Below, piece by piece: positions 63,492-64,000 of a stretch of 64,000 bases of DNA. A program made the position numbers and the translations under genes. The notes below the pieces were generated by a model. That model was given only the letters and a program-made list of their open reading frames with translations, did not search any database and was not told where the DNA came from. Source of the stretch: Deltaproteobacteria bacterium (lineage in GTDB: Bacteria; Desulfobacterota; Desulfobacteria; Desulfobacterales; Desulfosarcinaceae); the NCBI GenBank assembly GCA_021824175.1, contig JAKALP010000021.1:1-64000 (forward strand), in the 5' to 3' direction. Position 1 is the first letter of the stretch. The number at the start of each line of letters is the position of its first letter.

Positions 63492-64000
63492 CTATTTGGT
63501 TTGCGGCGCGGGCTGCGCCTGCTGTTCCTTGATCTTTACTTCTAAACGCTCGATGAGTTGGGCCGGTGTTTCTTTTTGAAGAATGGTCTGAAACTGCACG
63601 CGATAGTTTTGCACCAGGCTGACACCATCTTCTACCAAAATATCATATATCTTCCATTGGCCATCTTCTTTTTTCATGCGGTAGTCAATGGGCAATTCGG
63701 CGTTGTCCCGAACCAGCTTGGTGCGCACCACGGCTTGGGGTTCTTTGATCAGCTCTTTGAGGTAGGTAACCTTTTCATTATGGTATTCCCCCTGGATCTT
63801 ATCAAGATAGGTATTGCCCAGGAAACGAGTGAAAAGGTCAGTGAAGCGTTTTTGCTCCGCCTCTGAAAAAGTGGTCCATTTCGCTCCCACCGTGCGCCGG
63901 CTGATCTCGGTAAAATCAAACATGGGTATGGCGATTTCCCATATCCGGTCCCGTTGCGCCACTTTATTGGCCGGCTTGGAAAGCTCGGGGTCGGTCAGCG
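63492..64000 (-). CDS. mlaC: MlaC-like phospholipid-binding protein, partial (N-terminus beyond right edge)
   Basis: The frame is open to the right edge; about 169 C-terminal residues are visible. LTDPELSKPANKVAQRDRIW, FDFTEISRRTVGAKWTTFSE and YRMKKEDGQWKIYDILVEDG are typical of MlaC/Ttg2D periplasmic shuttles that carry phospholipids between MlaA and the inner-membrane MlaFEDB transporter. The remaining genes of the mla operon probably lie to the right of this window. Confidence 0.9.
   Translation of the reverse strand, partial: LTDPELSKPANKVAQRDRIWEIAIPMFDFTEISRRTVGAKWTTFSEAEQKRFTDLFTRFLGNTYLDKIQGEYHNEKVTYLKELIKEPQAVVRTKLVRDNAELPIDYRMKKEDGQWKIYDILVEDGVSLVQNYRVQFQTILQKETPAQLIERLEVKIKEQQAQPAPQTK

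Noticed and set aside
1-64000. Search for tRNA, rRNA, CRISPR arrays, transposases, integrases and phage genes
   Set aside because: None seen by eye: no T-loop-like tRNA pattern, no regularly spaced repeats, no transposase or phage protein motifs. A covariance-model scan could still find a divergent RNA.

Overview
The window reads as chromosomal DNA of an anaerobic deltaproteobacterium (Desulfobacterota, most likely a sulfate reducer or syntroph of the Desulfobacterales type). This is an inference from the gene set: a sodium-pumping methylmalonyl-CoA decarboxylase, a nickel CO dehydrogenase (CooS), a selenocysteine elongation factor (SelB), a ferredoxin:thioredoxin-reductase-like protein, a DVU0772-type protein and a type IV pilus pilMNOPQ operon. 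Coding density is high. I see no rRNA, tRNA, CRISPR array, insertion sequence or prophage.

Layout. 1-3 kb: two overlapping polytopic membrane proteins, one of the TIGR03663 (Agl23-like) glycosyltransferase-39 type; the other runs off the left edge. 3.3-5 kb: a membrane-anchored DUF362 protein with a PPGSN repeat tail. 5.1-12.2 kb (minus): DUF2333 protein, SelB, small membrane protein, FHA protein, lipoprotein, SprA-like protein, alpha/beta hydrolase and a Cys-rich protein. 12.3-14.2 kb: TrpB2 and a divergent zinc-ribbon peptide. 14.2-18.3 kb (minus): the decarboxylase operon mmdA, mmdB, an oversized OadG-like subunit and a biotin carrier. 18.7-23.8 kb (plus): aceK, aceB and aceA, a complete glyoxylate shunt with isocitrate dehydrogenase kinase/phosphatase. 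24-34 kb: membrane and housekeeping genes (thioesterase, YihY, DedA, Pcm, potassium channel, 5-formyl-THF cyclo-ligase, serS, thrC). 34-47 kb: LysM and TPR envelope proteins, the pilQ-P-O-N-M operon with an XRE regulator, and a histidine kinase with an NtrC-type regulator. 47-52.4 kb (minus): a seven-gene run from recN through flavin reductase, FmdB-like peptide, a Fur-FeoA fusion, an SH3 protein and a PfkB kinase to a TPR protein. 52.6-56.3 kb: cooS, a glutaredoxin/FTR pair and a flavodoxin. 56.9-62.3 kb: citrate synthase, a PerR-like Fur protein, a thioesterase and an SDR-hydrolase-enoyl-CoA hydratase operon. 62.6-64 kb: mlaA and a partial mlaC.

How the genes fit together. Citrate synthase, isocitrate lyase, malate synthase and AceK supply and control a glyoxylate bypass. 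MmdABCG couples methylmalonyl-CoA decarboxylation (propionate, odd-chain or branched-chain metabolism) to sodium export. CooS, Grx/FTR and flavodoxin form a low-potential redox cluster. The pil operon, its XRE regulator, the TPR lipoprotein and the two-component pair form a surface-motility block. I found no convincing wholly new system. The best leads are the Fur-FeoA fusion, the Grx-FTR pair with an altered metal motif, the long OadG-like subunit, the AT-rich 17-bp-arm palindrome at the pil operon promoter, an orphan terminator at 28979-29002, and an SDR lacking the usual catalytic lysine.
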